From the NCBI GenBank assembly GCA_003990745.1, contig RBNI01006622.1, positions 1 to 11,137 on the forward strand: DNA of 11,137 nucleotides, in the 5' to 3' direction. Positions 8,726-11,137 of this stretch are shown in pieces (position 1 is the first letter of the stretch; the number at the start of each line of letters is the position of its first letter). The position numbers were made by a program, and so were the translations under genes. Source of the stretch: Jimgerdemannia flammicorona. Taxonomy: Eukaryota; Mucoromycota; Endogonomycetes; Endogonales; Endogonaceae. A model generated the notes under the pieces. It made no database searches. It worked only from the letters and a program-made list of their open reading frames with translations, and was not told the origin of the DNA.

Positions 8726-11137
8726 AGGGAAATGGTGTATGGCATACAACAGATCTTGGGGGTACTGAAGGAGTGATGGAGGGGTCTGTGGAGTGAGGAG
8801 GAAGAGGGTGCAGATGAAGGGACAATTGGTGATGTGCTGGAGGAGTGAGATTCACTGTGGGTAGAGGGACTTGGTGACTTGATGGTACTAGTCCAAAAGG
8901 AGGAGATCCAGAGAGTCCTTATGGCAACCAAGCTTGGGACAGCACCAGGAGAAGATGGGCTACCCTGGGACTTCTGAAAGAAGATAGTGAAGGTTCCTGG
9001 AGTGTTGGGAGAGATGGCTGCTCTCTGTGACCATGTTCTTCAGAATTGCAAGTGGGTTGGAGAGCAGGACTTAGGGTTGGTGGTATTATTGTACAAAGAC
9101 AAGAGGAGGAGGGAGGACTGGAAGAATTGGTGACTGATCATACTTCTGGATATAGATAGAAAGATAGTGACTAAGGTGATTGTTGCAAGACTACAGAGAG
9201 TTGCCCAACAGGTGTTGGATGAGAAGCAGCCAGGCTTTGTAGGAGGCTGGCTTATAAGAGATGAGACTGTCTGAGTACACAGCATCATTGAGGGGGCCTG
9301 GGCTTGTTGACTGGATAGTAGACTAGTCTTTCTAGACCAGGAGAAGGCCTATGACCATGTTCATCAGGTTTGGCTGGATAAGGTGCTGGATAGAATTGGT
9401 GTCCCCTCACAATTTCGGGCTGCTATGTTGAATCTGTTGGAGGGCAGTAGGGCTGCACTAATGTATAATAGTCACCAGGGTCTGGCATTTCCCTTGGGAA
9501 GAGGAGTTCCTCAGGGAGATCTACTGTCTCCTATTCTCTATGCCCTTTCATTAGAACCTTTGATGGATAGGATTTGCCAGAAGATGGTAGGGATCTCTAT
9601 ATATGGTATAGTGTGGAAAGTGGGGGCTTTTGCCAATGATATGTAGTTGGACTTAGTTCTGTGACAGATGTTGAGGTGGTTAAGGAGACAGTGGAATGGT
9701 ATGAGACACACTCTGGGGCAAAGCTCAACATGAGACAATGGTACTAGGGAATGAGCTAGTGGGTGGGGATGTCATTGGAACAATTGTCTCTACAGGAGAG
9801 GTGGTGTGGTATCTGGGTATCTATCTTTCAGTATATGGATCTGTCTTGCCATGAGGGTGGTGGGAGAGGAGGGTGACTGTTTGGGGGGGGCCCTTAGAGG
9901 TTGGGGGGGTCAACATATCTCTCTGGCAGGGTGGGTGTCAATTCTGAATGTTTACTAGTTCCCCAAGCTATGGTACATGACCTACCACTTAGACTTTCCA
10001 GCTTGGGTGGTGAAGAGGCTGACAAAGATGGCTAGAGATTGGATTTGGGCAGAGAGGGGGTCCCAGATCAGTTGGAATACCCTTGCAACACCAGTGGCTA
10101 GGGAAGGACTAGGCCTTGTAGATTTCCCTAAGAGGTTGCACTACCTGTGAGACTGGTGGTTGAAAAGAGCTATTGAGCTGCAGGGAGAAAGTTGGGTGCC
10201 ACTGATGCAGAAGGTGTGAGAGATGAGATTCTCCCCTTGAGGGTCCTCAGGAGATTTACTCTCTCTGGTGGGGCTGAATAGAAGTCAAAGGCTATGGTTT
10301 AGGGGCTTCTGGTGGGGGTGGTGGATGGTGCACACCGGATAGGTCTCTGCTGGTGAGGCAATGAGGGAGAGATACTGTGGGAAACAGCTATATGGCAATG
10401 GGACAGGCTGCTTCTGGGGAGTGTTCTACTTGCTGAGTTTGATCTTGGGGATGGAGTGGAGTATCAGCAGGATCCTGGCCAGGATCTTTGGCTGAGTGGT
10501 TGGCAGGCAGTGAGGATTGGTGAGGAGTGGGACTAGGCAGGTGTCTGGTCATAGTGTGCTGAGATACAGAGGTGGCTTCCTCCCAAGTTCTGAGTGGTAT
10601 GGTGGTAGATGCTATAGAGGAACATTATGTTGAATTTCCATATCAGGCATCTGGTAGAAGATAGCTGATTGGATTGTAAAGAGTGTTATGATGTAGGGCA
10701 GGTTGGGGAATTTGTGCAGACACCTGAACATTGGTTGGGAGAGTGTGAGGTTCTGGGGGATTTTTGGATAGTAGTAGGGAATAAGCTGGATATGGAGAGG
10801 AGGCCAGATGGAGAGATAGATCACTGGGAGGATTTGAAATCTTGGCTAGTGGGTGGGGTGGGCAATGGTTGGCTCACTGTAGGGTGGGTTTTAGCAGTTA
10901 GAGTAGGACTGGCTGGACATTGGCTCTTTGTTTTCAAGGAGGGGTGATAGATGGGTTTACAGAAGAAGTTGTTAAGGTGGGAGAGGTTGATGGGGGATCT
11001 GCTGACTGGGTGGTGGGTGGGTCAGAGTCCCCAGGGTGGGCAACATGGCTGTCTGGTGGAAGGGATATGTGAACAGAGTGGTGGGCAGGTGGAGATGGTG
11101 TTAGACAAAGTGGTCTTTCATTGAGTGGGGGTGGGGG
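8726..11137 (+). pseudogene. ORF2 of copy C: decayed RT and C-terminal region
   Basis: Matches copy A ORF2 from about residue 403 onward (QQILGVL at the start). One frame runs from 8726 to about 9640 with six stops, all TGA (8774, 8846, 8975, 9131, 9272, 9308); A has Trp at three of these, Arg at two and Asn at one. RT motifs remain readable: GFVGGW, FLDQEKAYDHV, GRGVPQGD. The catalytic FADD reads FAND (AAT at 9635-9637). A one-base loss just after 9640 shifts the frame, and about 10 bases are missing near 9731. Further stops and shifts follow, with G runs at 9883-9890 and 9903-9909. The C-terminal part is open again from 10669 to 10947. It is certainly dead as an RT. Confidence 0.88.
10675..10746 (+). 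other. Zinc-binding motif of copy C ORF2, all four ligands kept
   Basis: The frame from 10669 reads C-KE-C, then 14 residues, H, four residues, C: a CX2CX14HX4C pattern with Cys at 10675-10677 and 10684-10686 and the last Cys at 10744-10746. It matches copy A 347-418, where the second Cys is Tyr. This is the C-terminal CCHC-type motif found in many LINE ORF2 proteins. That the oldest copy keeps all ligands shows the ancestral state. Confidence 0.75.

Larger units (their letters stand above)
8724..11137 (+). mobile_element. LINE-type retrotransposon, copy C (oldest; ORF2 part, opposite strand)
   Basis: Plus-strand sequence aligning with copy A 2385-1, from just before the RT to the window edge. 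The base composition of the plus strand switches here from pyrimidine-rich to purine-rich, as expected when the sense strand changes. Only two CpGs were found by eye in 2.4 kb (near 9416 and 10336). ORF1, the endonuclease and the first part of ORF2 are absent and should lie left of position 1, beyond B, if B inserted into C. The 3' end lies beyond 11137. Confidence 0.85.
8724..11137 (+). repeat. Right arm of the inverted repeat (copy C ORF2)
   Basis: Partner of 1-2385. About 6.3 kb separates the arms, all of it copies A and B. Confidence 0.82.

Noticed and set aside
8726..9640. TGA read as Trp (a variant genetic code)
   Set aside because: Tempting, since all six stops in this frame are TGA and three replace Trp. 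But others replace Arg or Asn, copies A and B also carry TAG stops at Trp and Gln positions, and the damage includes indels. Ordinary decay explains it.
1..11137. CRISPR array, tRNA or rRNA gene, LTRs, prokaryotic operon
   Set aside because: No short spaced repeats, no cloverleaf or rRNA-like stretches, no terminal direct repeats, and no Shine-Dalgarno-led gene set were seen.

Overview
The window looks like repeat-rich eukaryotic DNA, most plausibly fungal. No cellular gene can be supported. It is filled almost edge to edge by three copies of one family of non-LTR (LINE-type) retrotransposon with two ORFs. ORF1 is an RNA-binding, gag-like protein. ORF2 carries an APE-type endonuclease, a reverse transcriptase and a C-terminal CCHC zinc-binding motif. 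The fungal guess rests on the general look of the RT (an FLDQEKAYD motif A as in L1/Tad-type fungal elements, from memory) and on the strong CpG-loss pattern. The genus cannot be told.

Layout. Copy A (about 1-5728, minus strand) runs from its 5' UTR through ORF1 (5645-3618, broken) and ORF2 (from 3586; open for 929 codons to 797, then broken by five in-frame stops). Its 3' end lies beyond position 1. Copy B (about 5729-8722, minus) has the 5' UTR, ORF1 (8644-6626, broken) and the ORF2 endonuclease (6595 to about 5730). It stops abruptly in the endonuclease-RT linker exactly where the 5' end of A begins. Copy C (about 8724-11137, plus strand) is a heavily decayed ORF2 from just before the RT onward. 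It begins exactly where the 5' end of B begins.

The simplest reading is a Russian doll. C is the oldest copy; B inserted into the ORF2 of C in the opposite direction; A then inserted into the ORF2 of B in the same direction. The missing 3' part of B and 5' part of C should lie to the left of position 1. Decay follows the same order. By eye, A has about 21 CpGs in its first 960 bases, B about 16 in 3.0 kb, and C 2 in 2.4 kb. C also has six in-frame TGAs across the first part of its RT frame, and A has none in the matching part.

The geometry makes a roughly 3-kb direct repeat (A against B) and a roughly 2.4-kb inverted repeat at the two ends of the window (A against C), separated by about 6.3 kb. 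No copy is intact in the window. The lesions differ between copies: A lost the ORF1 start codon and one zinc ligand, B lost the ORF2 start codon, and C lost an RT catalytic Asp. A and B each lack a different residue of the endonuclease SDH triad. The sense strand of all three copies is very rich in G and purine, which gives ORF2 about 6% tryptophan and makes TGG codons frequent sites of stop formation.
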